Shown here: positions 20,377-29,680 of the stretch, in pieces | Layout: each line of letters begins with the position of its first letter | How positions within the stretch are numbered: the stretch's first letter is position 1 | Source of the DNA: JAXGYV01 sp040772045 | GTDB taxonomy: Bacteria > Actinomycetota > Thermoleophilia > UBA2241 | Length of the DNA stretch: 64,000 nucleotides | Assembly: GCA_040772045.1 (NCBI GenBank) | Contig: JAXGYV010000003.1 | Span: 62,001 to 126,000 of the forward strand | Reading direction: 5' to 3' | Notes under the pieces: generated by a model | The model's input: the letters and a program-made list of their open reading frames with translations, nothing else | The model's database searches: none | What the model was told of the DNA's origin: nothing | Position numbers and translations under genes: made by a program

Positions 20377-23300
20377 GAGATGCCTTTCTGTGGGATGGCG
20401 GCTTCGGCAAGACGGGTACCAAGTATAGCATCCAGCACCTCTTCGACCCAGGCGAGCAGGCTCGTCGAGGAGCCGTCGCGGCCGGCCGCCCCGCCGCCGA
20501 GCGCCCGACGCAGCTCGGCGGGGGCATGAGCCGTGAGCGCAGCGCGTGCCTTGAAGTAGGCGGCGCGAGGGTAGGATGCCCGCAGTCGTGCCGCCCACGC
20601 GTCGTCGAGCGCCAGACCATCCACGGAGAGGCGGCCGCCTCTGTACCCCACCGCGGCCGCCCCAGCCTGCCCCGCCTTTATGCGCACCGCCTGCAGGCGG
20701 AGCAACGCGTCCACTGGCTCCGGCGGCGGGCCGAAACGGTCGTGGAGCTCGGCACGAACCGCCGCGAGGCCGGGTACGTCCCGCGCGCGGGCAATGCGTC
20801 GGTGCGCGTCGATCTTGATGGCCTCGAAGGAGATGTACTCCGGCGGCACATAGGCGGTCACGGGGATCTCGACGCGCACGACACGCTCTTCGAGGAGGGG
20901 CTGCCCGCGCAGCTCCGCCACCGCCTCCTCGAGGAGCTGCGCGTACAGCTCGAACCCGATCGCCGCCACGTGACCGGACTGCTCGTCGCCCAGCAGGTTC
21001 CCGGCGCCGCGGATCTCCAGGTCGCGCATGGCTATCTTGAAGCCAGCGCCGAGCTCCGTGTGGTCGCTCAGCGTCTGCAGCCGCGCTACGGCCTCGGCCG
21101 TCAACAGTTCCTCGCTGGGGTAGAGCAGGTACGCATAGGCGTAGGTGTCGCTACGCCCAATGCGCCCGCGAATCTGGTAGAGCTGCGCCAGACCGAGCAG
21201 ATCGGCTCGATCAACCACCAGGGTGTTCACGCTGGGGATATCGATGCCGCTCTCGATGATCGAGGTGGTCACCAGGACGTCGGCCTCCCCGGAGAGGAAG
21301 CTCGTCATGACTCTCTCTAGCTCATGCTCATGCATCTGGCCGTGAGCGACCAGCACGCGCGCCGCTGGTACCAGCTGGCGTACGTGCTCGGCCACCTCCT
21401 GGATGGTCTCCACTCGATTGTGCAAGTAGAAGACCTGACCTTCACGGGCAAGCTCCTTTTCCACCGCCAGCCGGGCGACGTCGTCGCGGTACTCGCCGAT
21501 GTAGGTGCGGATCTCGTGGCGACCGCGCGGCGGCGTCTCGATCACACTGATGTCGCGGATGCCCGTGAGGCTCATCTGCAGGGTGCGGGGGATCGGCGTG
21601 GCGGAGAGGCTCATCGCGTCTACCTGCAGCTTGAGCTGCCGCAGCAGCTCTTTCTGGCGCACACCGAAACGCTGCTCCTCGTCTAGGATCACCAGACCGA
21701 GGTCGGAGGGCGTCACGTCTTTGCTCAGCAGCCGATGTGTTCCGACGAGGATATCGACCGTGCCCTCGGCGAACTCCTTGAGCACCTGCCGGGTTTGCGG
21801 GGCGCTGCGAAAGCGCGACACCATCTCCACCCGCACCGGCAGGTCGGAGAAGCGCTCGCCGAAGGTGGCCGCGTGCTGCTGCGCGAGGATCGTCGTGGGC
21901 ACCAGCACGAGCACTTGCTTGCCCGCCTCCACGGCTTTAGCCGCCGCGCGCAGCGCGACCTCCGTCTTGCCGTAGCCTACGTCTCCGCACACCAGACGGT
22001 CCATCGGAGAGGCCGCTTCCATGTCGTTCTTTACATCGTCGATGGCCTCCGCTTGATCCTCGGTCTCCTCGAAGGGAAACCCCGTCTCCACCCGGTTCAC
22101 CAGCTCTCCGTCGCGCGGAAAGGCAAAGCCCTGGGCCATCCGCCGCGCCGAGTACAACGTGAGAAGCTCGCCCGCCATCTCGGCCACAGCGGCGCGGGCG
22201 CGGGTCTTGACCATCTGCCACGCCGTACCTCCGAGGCGGTTGAGCGCGGGGGTCTCCCCACCAACACCGATGTACCGGCTCACCTTGCCCATCTGGTCGT
22301 GCGGCAGGTACACCTTGTCCTCACCGCGGAACTGCAGGAACAGGTAATCGCGGGTTACACCGGCGACGGTTTTCGTCTGGATCCCGCCGAACCGCGCGAC
22401 GCCGTGGTCTTCGTGAACCACGAAGTCGCCAGCGCGCAGATCGGAGAACGACGCTAGACGAGTGCCGGCGGCGAAACGCGGACCGCGTGGCGCCCCTCGA
22501 AGGAGCGCGCGCTCGCCGACTACGGCGAGCTTCAGCTCGGCGCTCACGAAGCCCTCGCGCAGACGCGCCACCACGCAGTACACACCGGGCGCCGTCGGTA
22601 GGTCTTGCCCGGGTTCTCGCACCTGCGCGGCGAGGCTCTTCATGCGGTAGGCGGCGCGCGCCGCCTCTCCCACGTGCCGGAAGGCCAGGAAGACGCGGTA
22701 GCCGTCGCGCGCCAGCCGACCCAGCTCCCGTTCGGCCGCCGCCGCGTCCCGCGCGGCCAGCTGCGGCCGCGCGGCGGGGAACTGCCAGCGCTGCTCGCGC
22801 CGCAACGTCTCCACTTTCAAAGAGCGGTCGAGGAACCGGCGTACCTCCGGTAGCGGAAGGAAGAAGCGGGCGCGTTCCGCCTCGTCCCGGATGAGCGTCT
22901 GCGCCTCCTCCGCCAGATCGGCGAGATCGCGCCACACCTCTTCGGGCGTCAGCACCGCCAGAGGCCGGGAGCCGGCGAGCTCGCCCACGGCGGCAAAACC
23001 GGCGGACAGCGCCTCCGTAGCTCGTACTGCCGCCAGGCGATACAGCTCCTCGGTCGCGCGACCTTCGTCGCGCGCGTCGCGCGCCCCCTCCACCGCACCC
23101 CATTCGTCCCTTCCGCCGTAAGTTCCGGCGGTGCCGTCCACCATCCCCCGCGGCTCAGCGTCCATGGCCCGCCGCAGCGCTCGCTGGAAATCTTCCCGCG
23201 CGGCGTCCACCTCGACGGCGGCGTGCACGGTACTCTTGTCCAGGGCGGCGATGGTACGTTGCGAGAACACCGAGAAACTCCGCAACGACTCGATCTCGTC

Positions 23301-23861
23301 GCCCCAGAACTCCGCCCTCGTAGGCTCGCCCGCCGTCGGATACACGTCCACGATACCGCCACGCACGGCGAACTCACCGCGTCCCCGTACCTGCTCCACC
23401 CGCCCGTACCCGAGTTCCACGAGTCGCCGCGGAAGCTCGTCGAAGACCACGCGAGCACTGCTCGCCAGACGCAGTGGCTGAGGTTGCATGGCGAACGGCG
23501 GAAAGCGCTCCAGCAGGGCGGGGGCCTCCACGACCACTGTCGCGCCCTCCTGCAGCGCCTGCAGCGCTCGCTGCCGCTCGCCGCATACATGCGCGGCCGG
23601 CAGTACCGTGCCCCCCCAGAGCACACCGCGCGCCGGAAGCACCGGTACCGTGCATCCCAAGTAGACGCCAAGCTCCTCGGCGAGGTGCAACGAGCCCTCA
23701 CCGCTCGGAGCCACCACGAACGCCGGTCGCCGCCACTCCCGTAGCATAGCGGCGAGCAGGTAGGGGGCGAAGAAGCTGGGGGTATAGGCGGCCGCGCCGC
23801 CGCGCAGGTGCGGCGCAGCCGCCCGGAATCTCTCGTGACGTTGCAGGTACTCTAGGAACAC
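20373..23861 (-). CDS. mfd: Transcription-repair coupling factor Mfd
   Basis: A 1162-residue DNA translocase that removes stalled RNA polymerase from lesions and recruits UvrA. Residues 1-350 are the UvrB-like module, then the polymerase-interaction domain (LRAGDFVVHEDHGVARFGG), a RecG-like motor with Walker A CGDVGYGKTEVALRAA, the DEEQ box (LVILDEEQRFGVRQKELL) and later helicase motifs through QIRGRIGRSDTYAYAYLL, and the C-terminal TRCF domain. Length is typical. The GTG start has TGAGGAG upstream. Confidence 0.97.
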   Translation of the reverse strand: MFLEYLQRHERFRAAAPHLRGGAAAYTPSFFAPYLLAAMLREWRRPAFVVAPSGEGSLHLAEELGVYLGCTVPVLPARGVLWGGTVLPAAHVCGERQRALQALQEGATVVVEAPALLERFPPFAMQPQPLRLASSARVVFDELPRRLVELGYGRVEQVRGRGEFAVRGGIVDVYPTAGEPTRAEFWGDEIESLRSFSVFSQRTIAALDKSTVHAAVEVDAAREDFQRALRRAMDAEPRGMVDGTAGTYGGRDEWGAVEGARDARDEGRATEELYRLAAVRATEALSAGFAAVGELAGSRPLAVLTPEEVWRDLADLAEEAQTLIRDEAERARFFLPLPEVRRFLDRSLKVETLRREQRWQFPAARPQLAARDAAAAERELGRLARDGYRVFLAFRHVGEAARAAYRMKSLAAQVREPGQDLPTAPGVYCVVARLREGFVSAELKLAVVGERALLRGAPRGPRFAAGTRLASFSDLRAGDFVVHEDHGVARFGGIQTKTVAGVTRDYLFLQFRGEDKVYLPHDQMGKVSRYIGVGGETPALNRLGGTAWQMVKTRARAAVAEMAGELLTLYSARRMAQGFAFPRDGELVNRVETGFPFEETEDQAEAIDDVKNDMEAASPMDRLVCGDVGYGKTEVALRAAAKAVEAGKQVLVLVPTTILAQQHAATFGERFSDLPVRVEMVSRFRSAPQTRQVLKEFAEGTVDILVGTHRLLSKDVTPSDLGLVILDEEQRFGVRQKELLRQLKLQVDAMSLSATPIPRTLQMSLTGIRDISVIETPPRGRHEIRTYIGEYRDDVARLAVEKELAREGQVFYLHNRVETIQEVAEHVRQLVPAARVLVAHGQMHEHELERVMTSFLSGEADVLVTTSIIESGIDIPSVNTLVVDRADLLGLAQLYQIRGRIGRSDTYAYAYLLYPSEELLTAEAVARLQTLSDHTELGAGFKIAMRDLEIRGAGNLLGDEQSGHVAAIGFELYAQLLEEAVAELRGQPLLEERVVRVEIPVTAYVPPEYISFEAIKIDAHRRIARARDVPGLAAVRAELHDRFGPPPEPVDALLRLQAVRIKAGQAGAAAVGYRGGRLSVDGLALDDAWAARLRASYPRAAYFKARAALTAHAPAELRRALGGGAAGRDGSSTSLLAWVEEVLDAILGTRLAEAAIPQKGIS

Positions 23862-23924
23862 GATCGCTCCTCAGAGCGCGAAACCAGTGGGTCCGCGCAC
23901 GCCAAACGCCCCGCCGAGGACTCG

Positions 23925-24524
23925 CTACGTGGCCTCGGCGATCCCTCCGCTCTCGCCCGGAGAGAGCCACTGCTCCACCGCGTCGGCCGCCGCCGCGATC
24001 AGCCGCTGTACATCGGTCACCGGCTCGCTGAACGGACTCAGCACGTATGCCGCCACCTTATCTGGATCGGTGGTCGGCGGCCGGTCTACGCCCACTCGTA
24101 CGCGATCGAAGTCGGCACCGATGAGCTCGTGCAGGCTCCGCAAGCCGTTGTGACCACCGTGGCCGCCGTTATGGCTCACGCGCAGACGCCCAAAAGGCAG
24201 GTCGATGTGATCGTGCACCACGAGCACATCGACCGGCCTGAGGCCGAGTCCGCGCAGCGCGGCCGCCACACTGCGACCCGAGTCGTTCATCATGGTCTGC
24301 GGAGCGAGGAGCCCAACGACCTGATCGTCGATGCGGCCGACCGAGAGGCGGCCGCTGTAGCGGCGCGCCGGCTTGGGCAGCCCATGCCGACGCAGCAGCT
24401 CCTCCAGCACGAGGAAGCCGACGTTGTGCCGCGTAGAGACATACTGCGCGCCAGGGTTGCCTAGGCCAACCACCAGCTTCTCGGGAGCCGTGTCCGAGCC
24501 GGCGCGTCGTTTGGATAATCGCAC
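23925..24524 (-). CDS. pth: Peptidyl-tRNA hydrolase
   Basis: A 199-residue enzyme recycling peptidyl-tRNA released from stalled ribosomes. Motifs are LVVGLGNPGAQYVSTRHNVG with the catalytic His (RHNVG), APQTMMNDSG, VHDHIDLPFG with the catalytic Asp, and NGGHGGHNGLRSL. Length fits the family. It is 18 bases downstream of rplY, a common pairing. The GTG start at 24524 has no clear ribosome site, so translation may depend on ribosomes finishing rplY. Confidence 0.95.
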   Translation of the reverse strand: MRLSKRRAGSDTAPEKLVVGLGNPGAQYVSTRHNVGFLVLEELLRRHGLPKPARRYSGRLSVGRIDDQVVGLLAPQTMMNDSGRSVAAALRGLGLRPVDVLVVHDHIDLPFGRLRVSHNGGHGGHNGLRSLHELIGADFDRVRVGVDRPPTTDPDKVAAYVLSPFSEPVTDVQRLIAAAADAVEQWLSPGESGGIAEAT

Positions 24525-24542
24525 CGCAGCGCGCGCCGGAGG

Positions 24543-25193
24543 CTACTCCTCCGCGCCCTCGCCTTCCTTACCCTTGCCCACCAGCTCCGGCTCGGAGGCC
24601 GCGGCCGCGGAGACCTCCTCCTCGGCGCCAGCACCACGCGGCAGGATGATGGACAGCACCGTCTCTTCGGGGTCCTCCAGCAGGCTGAGTTCCTTGGGGA
24701 TCACGAGATCCTTCACCCGCAGAACCTGGCCGAGATCGACCTCCGATACATCGAGCGTCAGGTGCTCGGGGATATCGGTCGGCAGCCCTCGTACACCGAC
24801 CTCCCACAGCGTGATATCGAGCAGGCCGCCAGCCTTGACTCCCTTGGCGGTACCCTCGAGCTGTACCGTGATCTTGGTCTCGATCGGCTCGTTCAAATGG
24901 ATCTCGTGCAGATCGACGTGGCTGACGATGTGCTTGACGCGATCCAGCTGTATCTCTTTGATGACCGCGCTGTGGCCCCGCTTCTTGCCCTCGAAGACTA
25001 CATTGAGGACGGCGTGCCGGCCTGCGTCGGTGGACATCGCCGTGCGGAGGGCGTGAGCGTCCACGCTGAAGGCCAAGGCGGCCTTGCCGGCCCCGTAGAG
25101 GACCCCCGGTATCATGCCCTGGCGGCGCAAGCGGCTCATCGCTCTGCCCCCGCGCTCGTCCCTTTCCGTGACTATGAGTTGTACCCGCTCCAT
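24543..25193 (-). CDS. rplY: 50S ribosomal protein L25 (CTC type)
   Basis: A 216-residue long form of L25 that binds 5S rRNA, with the N-terminal L25 domain and the C-terminal TL5/CTC beta domain (DVSEVDLGQVLRVKDLVIP), ending in an acidic Glu/Gly tail. It is related to the general stress protein Ctc. The ATG at 25193, with GGGAG seven bases before it, is favoured over the ATG at 25211. It sits between prs and pth, as in many Gram-positive bacteria. Confidence 0.94.
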   Translation of the reverse strand: MERVQLIVTERDERGGRAMSRLRRQGMIPGVLYGAGKAALAFSVDAHALRTAMSTDAGRHAVLNVVFEGKKRGHSAVIKEIQLDRVKHIVSHVDLHEIHLNEPIETKITVQLEGTAKGVKAGGLLDITLWEVGVRGLPTDIPEHLTLDVSEVDLGQVLRVKDLVIPKELSLLEDPEETVLSIILPRGAGAEEEVSAAAASEPELVGKGKEGEGAEE

Positions 25194-25211
25194 GCGATTC
25201 TCCCGCTCCAT

Positions 25212-26240
25212 CTAGAACAACTGGTGCTCGCCGGCGAAAATATCGCTCACCGACTCGTCCTTGAACACGGCGGAGATCACCCTGGCGAGCACGCCGGCCA
25301 CGGTGAGCACCTTGATCTTGGTGTCCTCCGGCCCCAGCGTGACGTGGACGGTATCGGTGACCACCACCTCTTTCACCGGCGACTGCCGGAACCGCTCCAG
25401 CGCCGGCGGCGAGAAAATGCCGTGCGTGGCGCCCACGTATACCGCGTGCGCGCCATGCTCGTAGAGCGTCTCGATGGCGCTGATCATGGTACCGGCGGTA
25501 TCGATCATGTCGTCGATGATGATCGCGTTCTTATCTCGTACGTCGCCGATGAAGTGCATAACCTCGGCCCGGTTGTGCGCCGGCCGCTGCTTGGTGAGCA
25601 CGGCCAGATCGCACTCGGGGATATGGTTCTGAAAACGCTTGGCGAGCTTCACACCGCCCGCGTCTGCCGAGACGGCCACCACGGGCCTCCCGCCCCAGTC
25701 TTTGAAGGCGAAGTAGTCGGCCAGCATGGGCACGGCAGTGGTGTGATCGCAGGGAATCTGGAAGAAGCCCTGGATTTGGCCTTGATGGAGATCCATGCTG
25801 AGCGCCCGATCGGCACCCGCGGCCTCGAGCAGGCTGGCCACGAGACGCGCGCTGATGGGCTCTCGCGCGGCGCTCTTCTTGTCTTGGCGCGCGTAAGGAT
25901 AGTACGGCATGACGGCGGTCACACGACGAGCCGAAGCTAGCTTAGCGGCCTGCACCATGAGCAGGAGCTCCATGAGGTGGTCGTTGAGCCCTTGACCACA
26001 GGGAGATTGCACCAGGAAAGCATCGCACCCGCGAATGCTCTCTTCGTAGCGCGCGTAGTTCTCGCCGTTGGCGAACGTCTTCAGCACCACTCTGCCCAAA
26101 CGTACACCGAGCAACTCCGCGATGCGGGCACTCAGCTCGGGGTTGCTGCGTCCAGAGAAAACCATGAGGCGTTTCTCGTTCGGCTGACGGAGGGTTGCTT
26201 GGCCGGCCACGCCGTACTCCTTCGCGATCGTGTTCACCAT
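25212..26240 (-). CDS. prs: Ribose-phosphate pyrophosphokinase
   Basis: A 342-residue PRPP synthetase making the phosphoribosyl donor for nucleotide, histidine and tryptophan synthesis. Seen are FSGRSNPELSARIAELLGV, the ATP/ribose region MPYYPYARQDKKSAAREPIS, DLHQGQIQGFF and the PRPP loop IIDDMIDTAGTM. The N-terminus is about 20 residues longer than usual. There is no ribosome site before the ATG, and an extended -10 element lies so close that the mRNA leader would be about seven bases. Confidence 0.95.
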   Translation of the reverse strand: MVNTIAKEYGVAGQATLRQPNEKRLMVFSGRSNPELSARIAELLGVRLGRVVLKTFANGENYARYEESIRGCDAFLVQSPCGQGLNDHLMELLLMVQAAKLASARRVTAVMPYYPYARQDKKSAAREPISARLVASLLEAAGADRALSMDLHQGQIQGFFQIPCDHTTAVPMLADYFAFKDWGGRPVVAVSADAGGVKLAKRFQNHIPECDLAVLTKQRPAHNRAEVMHFIGDVRDKNAIIIDDMIDTAGTMISAIETLYEHGAHAVYVGATHGIFSPPALERFRQSPVKEVVVTDTVHVTLGPEDTKIKVLTVAGVLARVISAVFKDESVSDIFAGEHQLF

Positions 26241-26253
26241 CGCAAACCGATGG

Positions 26254-26262
26254 ATTCTATCA
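26254..26262 (-). promoter_or_regulatory. Extended -10 promoter element of prs
   Basis: TGATAGAAT on the minus strand matches the extended -10 form TGnTANAAT and lies 14 bases from the prs ATG. Start of transcription would fall about seven bases before the ATG. Confidence 0.5.
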
Positions 26263-26272
26263 GAGGGGGTTT

Positions 26273-27724
26273 TTAACGAGCATCTTCGCCGCGCTGCTGC
26301 TGGGCGCCGAGATGGCGCTCGCGCCGCCGGCGCCCGTATCCTGAAAGGTTCTGTTGGCGGCTACGGGCCACCCCCAGCGCATCGGCCGGAACATCCTCCG
26401 TGATCACCGACCCCGCGGCGGTGAACGCGCCGTCGCCTATGGCCACCGGCGCGACCATCGTCGTGTTGCTGCCCGTCTTCACGTTGTCGCCCACGGTCGT
26501 CGCGTGCTTCTGGAAGCCGTCGAAGTTGGCGGTGATGTTCCCGGCGCCGATGTTGGTATCTTTGCCGATCACGGTGTCGCCGATGTAGCTCAGGTGCGGC
26601 ACTTTGCTGCGTTCGCCCACCGTGCTGTTCTTGATCTCGACGAAGGTGCCCGCGCCGGCACCTTCCCTGAGCACGGTGTTGGGGCGGATGTGGGCGAACG
26701 GGCCCACGAAACAGCCAGAGCCGATCACGCACTGCGTGAGGTACGAGTTGACGATGCGCGCGCGATCGCCCACGAACACGTCGCGCAGGTACGTCCCCGG
26801 GCCTATCTCCGCCGCGGCGCCCACTTGAGTATGACCGTAGAGGTAGCTCTGCGGATGGACGATCGTGTCGCGCCCGACCTCCACGCCGTAGTCGAGATAC
26901 GTGCTGGCGGGATCCATTATCGTAACCCCCGCCAGCATGAGACGTTCCAGGAGCCGCCGGCGCATCGCTCCATTCACCTGCGCCAGCTCTACACGTGAGT
27001 TGACCGCGGCCATAACCTCCGGGTCGGGCGTCTGGTACGCGGCTACCCGGTGACCCTCGGCGATCATCAGGTGTACCACATCCGTCAGGTACAGCTCGCC
27101 CTGCGCGTTGCCGCGCTGCAGCCGCGGCAGAAGGCGCCGCAGGTGATCGGCCGCGAACACGTAGAAACCGGTGTTCACCTCACCGATGGCGAGCTGCTCG
27201 GGCGAGGCGTCGCGCGCCTCGACGATACGCTGTACCTCTCCTCCGCCGGCGCGTGCGATCCGGCCGTAGCACCCCGGGCTCTCAAGCACAGCCGTAGCTA
27301 CGGTGGCCGCACAGCCCGTGCGCCGATGATCGGCGATCAGGCCGCGGAGGAAATCTCCGTCGACGAGCGGCGCGTCGCCGACCAGCACCACAACATCGCC
27401 ATCGAAGCCCAGGAGCGGCTCCATACCGGCACGCACGGCGTCTCCGGTGCCCAGCCGCTCGGCTTGTATGGCGCGCTCGCAACCGACCGGGAGCAGTGCT
27501 TCCACTTCGTCGTGCTCGACGCCGGTGACCACCACCAGACGGGTCGGCTGCAGGCTGAGGGCGGCATCGACCACGTACGAGACCATCGGCCGCCCGCAGA
27601 CCTCGTGAAGCACCTTTGGCAGACTGGACTTCATCCTCGTGCCCAGTCCTGCCGCCAGGATGATCGCCGCAACAGGCAGCTCGCGTTCAGTGCTCATATC
27701 GTGGGATTGCGCATCATCGGACAC
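26273..27724 (-). CDS. glmU: Bifunctional N-acetylglucosamine-1-phosphate uridyltransferase / glucosamine-1-phosphate acetyltransferase
   Basis: A 483-residue enzyme making UDP-GlcNAc for peptidoglycan. The N-terminal pyrophosphorylase carries IILAAGLGTRMKSSLPKVLH and GEVNTGFYVF; the C-terminal half is a left-handed beta helix of hexapeptide repeats with the acetyltransferase signature IGDTVIGKDTNIGAGNITANFDG. A basic Arg/Gln-rich tail ends the protein. The GTG start at 27724 has GGGAGG five bases upstream. The glmU-prs order is the usual one. Confidence 0.96.
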   Translation of the reverse strand: MSDDAQSHDMSTERELPVAAIILAAGLGTRMKSSLPKVLHEVCGRPMVSYVVDAALSLQPTRLVVVTGVEHDEVEALLPVGCERAIQAERLGTGDAVRAGMEPLLGFDGDVVVLVGDAPLVDGDFLRGLIADHRRTGCAATVATAVLESPGCYGRIARAGGGEVQRIVEARDASPEQLAIGEVNTGFYVFAADHLRRLLPRLQRGNAQGELYLTDVVHLMIAEGHRVAAYQTPDPEVMAAVNSRVELAQVNGAMRRRLLERLMLAGVTIMDPASTYLDYGVEVGRDTIVHPQSYLYGHTQVGAAAEIGPGTYLRDVFVGDRARIVNSYLTQCVIGSGCFVGPFAHIRPNTVLREGAGAGTFVEIKNSTVGERSKVPHLSYIGDTVIGKDTNIGAGNITANFDGFQKHATTVGDNVKTGSNTTMVAPVAIGDGAFTAAGSVITEDVPADALGVARSRQQNLSGYGRRRRERHLGAQQQRGEDAR

Positions 27725-27775
27725 GGGGGCCTCCCGAGTACGTTTCGCCAGGAGACGACCGGCGAACCGTAGCGA

Positions 27776-27849
27776 TGGCTGGGGCGGGAGGATTCGAACC
27801 TCCGATCACGGGACCAAAACCCGTTGCCTTGCCACTTGGCCACGCCCCA
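27776..27849 (-). tRNA. tRNA-Gln (anticodon TTG)
   Basis: A 74-base tRNA including encoded CCA. The acceptor stem TGGGGCG pairs with CGCCCCA, the anticodon stem CGGG/CCCG frames loop TTTTGGT with anticodon TTG, and the T arm GGAGGTTCGAATCCTCC is standard. Confidence 0.95.
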
Positions 27850-27867
27850 TCCGGCACGGCCGTGCGG

Positions 27868-27876
27868 AGTATATCA
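27868..27876 (-). promoter_or_regulatory. Extended -10 promoter element of tRNA-Gln
   Basis: TGATATACT on the minus strand is an extended -10 element about 19 bases upstream of the tRNA. A perfect 12-base palindrome (GCACGGCCGTGC, 27854-27865) covers the expected transcription start. Confidence 0.55.
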
Positions 27877-27905
27877 TCGCGACCCGTCTCTCCCGCGCTC
27901 CGCAA

Positions 27906-28865
27906 CTAGCCGCCGCGCACCTTCCACAGCGGCCCCGACTGCAGCTCACTCACCGTAAAGGCGCGTCCCGGCGCGATCTCCAGACGCGCCAGAATCCGCA
28001 GGCGCGCGGCCTCCGCTCCCTCAGCGTCCGCGAACAGCCCGAACACCGCTGCACCGCTGCCGCTCATGGCGGCCGCCAGGGCGCCGGCCTCCATCAGCGT
28101 ATCGCGGATTTGGCCCACCTCGGGCCACCGTGCGACCACACAGGGCTCCAGATCGTTGGCCACGAGCGGAGCCAGGTCCGGCGGCCGACGCGCCGCGCGC
28201 GCAGCGGCTACGAGCACCTGCGTCCGCTCGGCGAACGCGCGCAGGCCGACGACCTCGTCGCCGTCCCACCAGCGATACACCTCCGCGGTGGATACCTCGA
28301 TCTCCGGCGCCACGATCACAAAGTGCAGTGGCCCGGGGAGTACGGTCTCGGAGAGTACCGTGCCGCGACCCATCGCCAACTGAGGGCCGCACCACAGGAA
28401 GAACGGCACGTCCGAACCCACCGCGGCGGCCACCTCGTACCGCGTCCGCCCAGGGAGACGGAGATCGTAGAGGCGTTCCAGGGCCACGAGGGCGGCCGCG
28501 GCATCCGCGCTACCTCCGCCGAGGCCGGCCGCGTGCGGCACGCGCTTGTCGATCCGCAGGAGCGCGGGCAGCGGCTGCCCCACGACGCGCTCGAGCTCGC
28601 GCACCGCGCGGGCGGCGAGGTTGCGCTCCCCTGGGCATACCTCACACTCCACGATCAGGTCGCCAGACGGCGATGGCTCGGCCCGTACCACGTCGGCCAA
28701 CGTCACTGGGACCATCAGCGAGCAGACCTCGTGGTAGCCATCCCGCCGTCTGGGACCCACCAGGAGGGCGAGGTTCAGCTTGGCCGGCGCGATCACCTCG
28801 ACGTGAGACCCCGCGGCCGGCGCCCTCCACTCTCCGTGGTCTGTATCTCGGCCCTCTAGAGCCAT
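27906..28865 (-). CDS. ispE: 4-diphosphocytidyl-2-C-methyl-D-erythritol kinase
   Basis: A 319-residue GHMP kinase of the methylerythritol phosphate isoprenoid pathway. It has VIAPAKLNLALLVGPRR with the conserved Lys-Asn pair, RRDGYHEVCSLM, the ATP loop PHAAGLGGGSADAAAALVAL, and AAMSGSGAAVFGLFAD. The ATG at 28865 has an excellent AAAGGAGG. A longer frame start at 28943 would only add sequence overlapping rsmA. It overlaps rsmA by 10 bases, so the pair is coupled. Confidence 0.95.
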   Translation of the reverse strand: MALEGRDTDHGEWRAPAAGSHVEVIAPAKLNLALLVGPRRRDGYHEVCSLMVPVTLADVVRAEPSPSGDLIVECEVCPGERNLAARAVRELERVVGQPLPALLRIDKRVPHAAGLGGGSADAAAALVALERLYDLRLPGRTRYEVAAAVGSDVPFFLWCGPQLAMGRGTVLSETVLPGPLHFVIVAPEIEVSTAEVYRWWDGDEVVGLRAFAERTQVLVAAARAARRPPDLAPLVANDLEPCVVARWPEVGQIRDTLMEAGALAAAMSGSGAAVFGLFADAEGAEAARLRILARLEIAPGRAFTVSELQSGPLWKVRGG

Positions 28866-29680
28866 CCGACCTCCTTTGCGAACCGCACGAACGCCGCCGG
28901 CGTTAGCTCCTCCGGCCGCGCCGCCGGCGAGAGACCACAGCATCCGAGTGCGGCGCGCACCTCCTCGCGAGTCAGCGAGCGACCGCCGCGCACCGCGCCG
29001 GCGAGCGAGGTGGCCAGCATCTTCCTCCGCTGCGCGAATCCGCGGCGCACGAGCTGCGCGAGCGCCTCCCAGTCTCGGCCTCGCGGCGTCTCGGCGCGCC
29101 GCTCGAACACCACGAACGCCGAGTCCACTCGCGGCCGCGGCGAGAACACCGTGCGCGGCACGGCTCGCTCAGCGCGACGTCGGCACTGCAGCTGCGCCAA
29201 CACTGAGACGGCCGAGTACGCTTTCGTGGACGGCGACGCGAAGAGACGCTCCGCAAGCTCCTTCTGCACCATGACCGCCCAGCGTCCCACCGTCGGCAGT
29301 TCGGTCAGCGAGCGCATGATGACGGGGATGGCGATGTTGTATGCCAGATTAGCGACCAAGGCGGTCGGTGGCGGTTCTAAGGCGCGAAGATCGGCGCGCA
29401 GGGCATCCTGCATGACGACGTGCAACCCAGGACATGCGTTCGCCAGGCTCGCCAGCGCGTCGCCGAAGCGACGATCGACCTCAAACGCGTGCACCGCGGC
29501 CGCCCGTTCCGCCAGCGGCCGCGTGAGTAAACCGTCGGCGGCGCCCACTTCTAGTACCACGTCGTCCGGACGCACATCGGCGAGTGCCAGGATAGCGGCG
29601 AGCGTACCGGCATCGACCAGATGGTGCTGACCGTAGCGGCGCCGCGGCGCCGGGCGCGGCAGATCGCCCGTGGTTGTCAC
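28856..29680 (-). CDS. rsmA: 16S rRNA dimethyladenosine transferase (KsgA-like)
   Basis: A 274-residue methyltransferase of the family that makes two adjacent N6-dimethyladenosines near the 3' end of 16S rRNA. RRYGQHHLVDAGTL and VQKELAERLFASPSTKAYSA are clear family matches, and the C-terminal RRGFAQRRKML is typical. Two motifs differ from the consensus: the SAM loop reads VLEVGAADGLLT (usually EIGPGxGxLT), and the catalytic NLPY reads NLAY. Order tatD, rsmA, ispE after metG is the standard actinobacterial cluster. The GTG start overlaps the tatD stop by four bases. Confidence 0.92.
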   Translation of the reverse strand: MTTTGDLPRPAPRRRYGQHHLVDAGTLAAILALADVRPDDVVLEVGAADGLLTRPLAERAAAVHAFEVDRRFGDALASLANACPGLHVVMQDALRADLRALEPPPTALVANLAYNIAIPVIMRSLTELPTVGRWAVMVQKELAERLFASPSTKAYSAVSVLAQLQCRRRAERAVPRTVFSPRPRVDSAFVVFERRAETPRGRDWEALAQLVRRGFAQRRKMLATSLAGAVRGGRSLTREEVRAALGCCGLSPAARPEELTPAAFVRFAKEVGWL

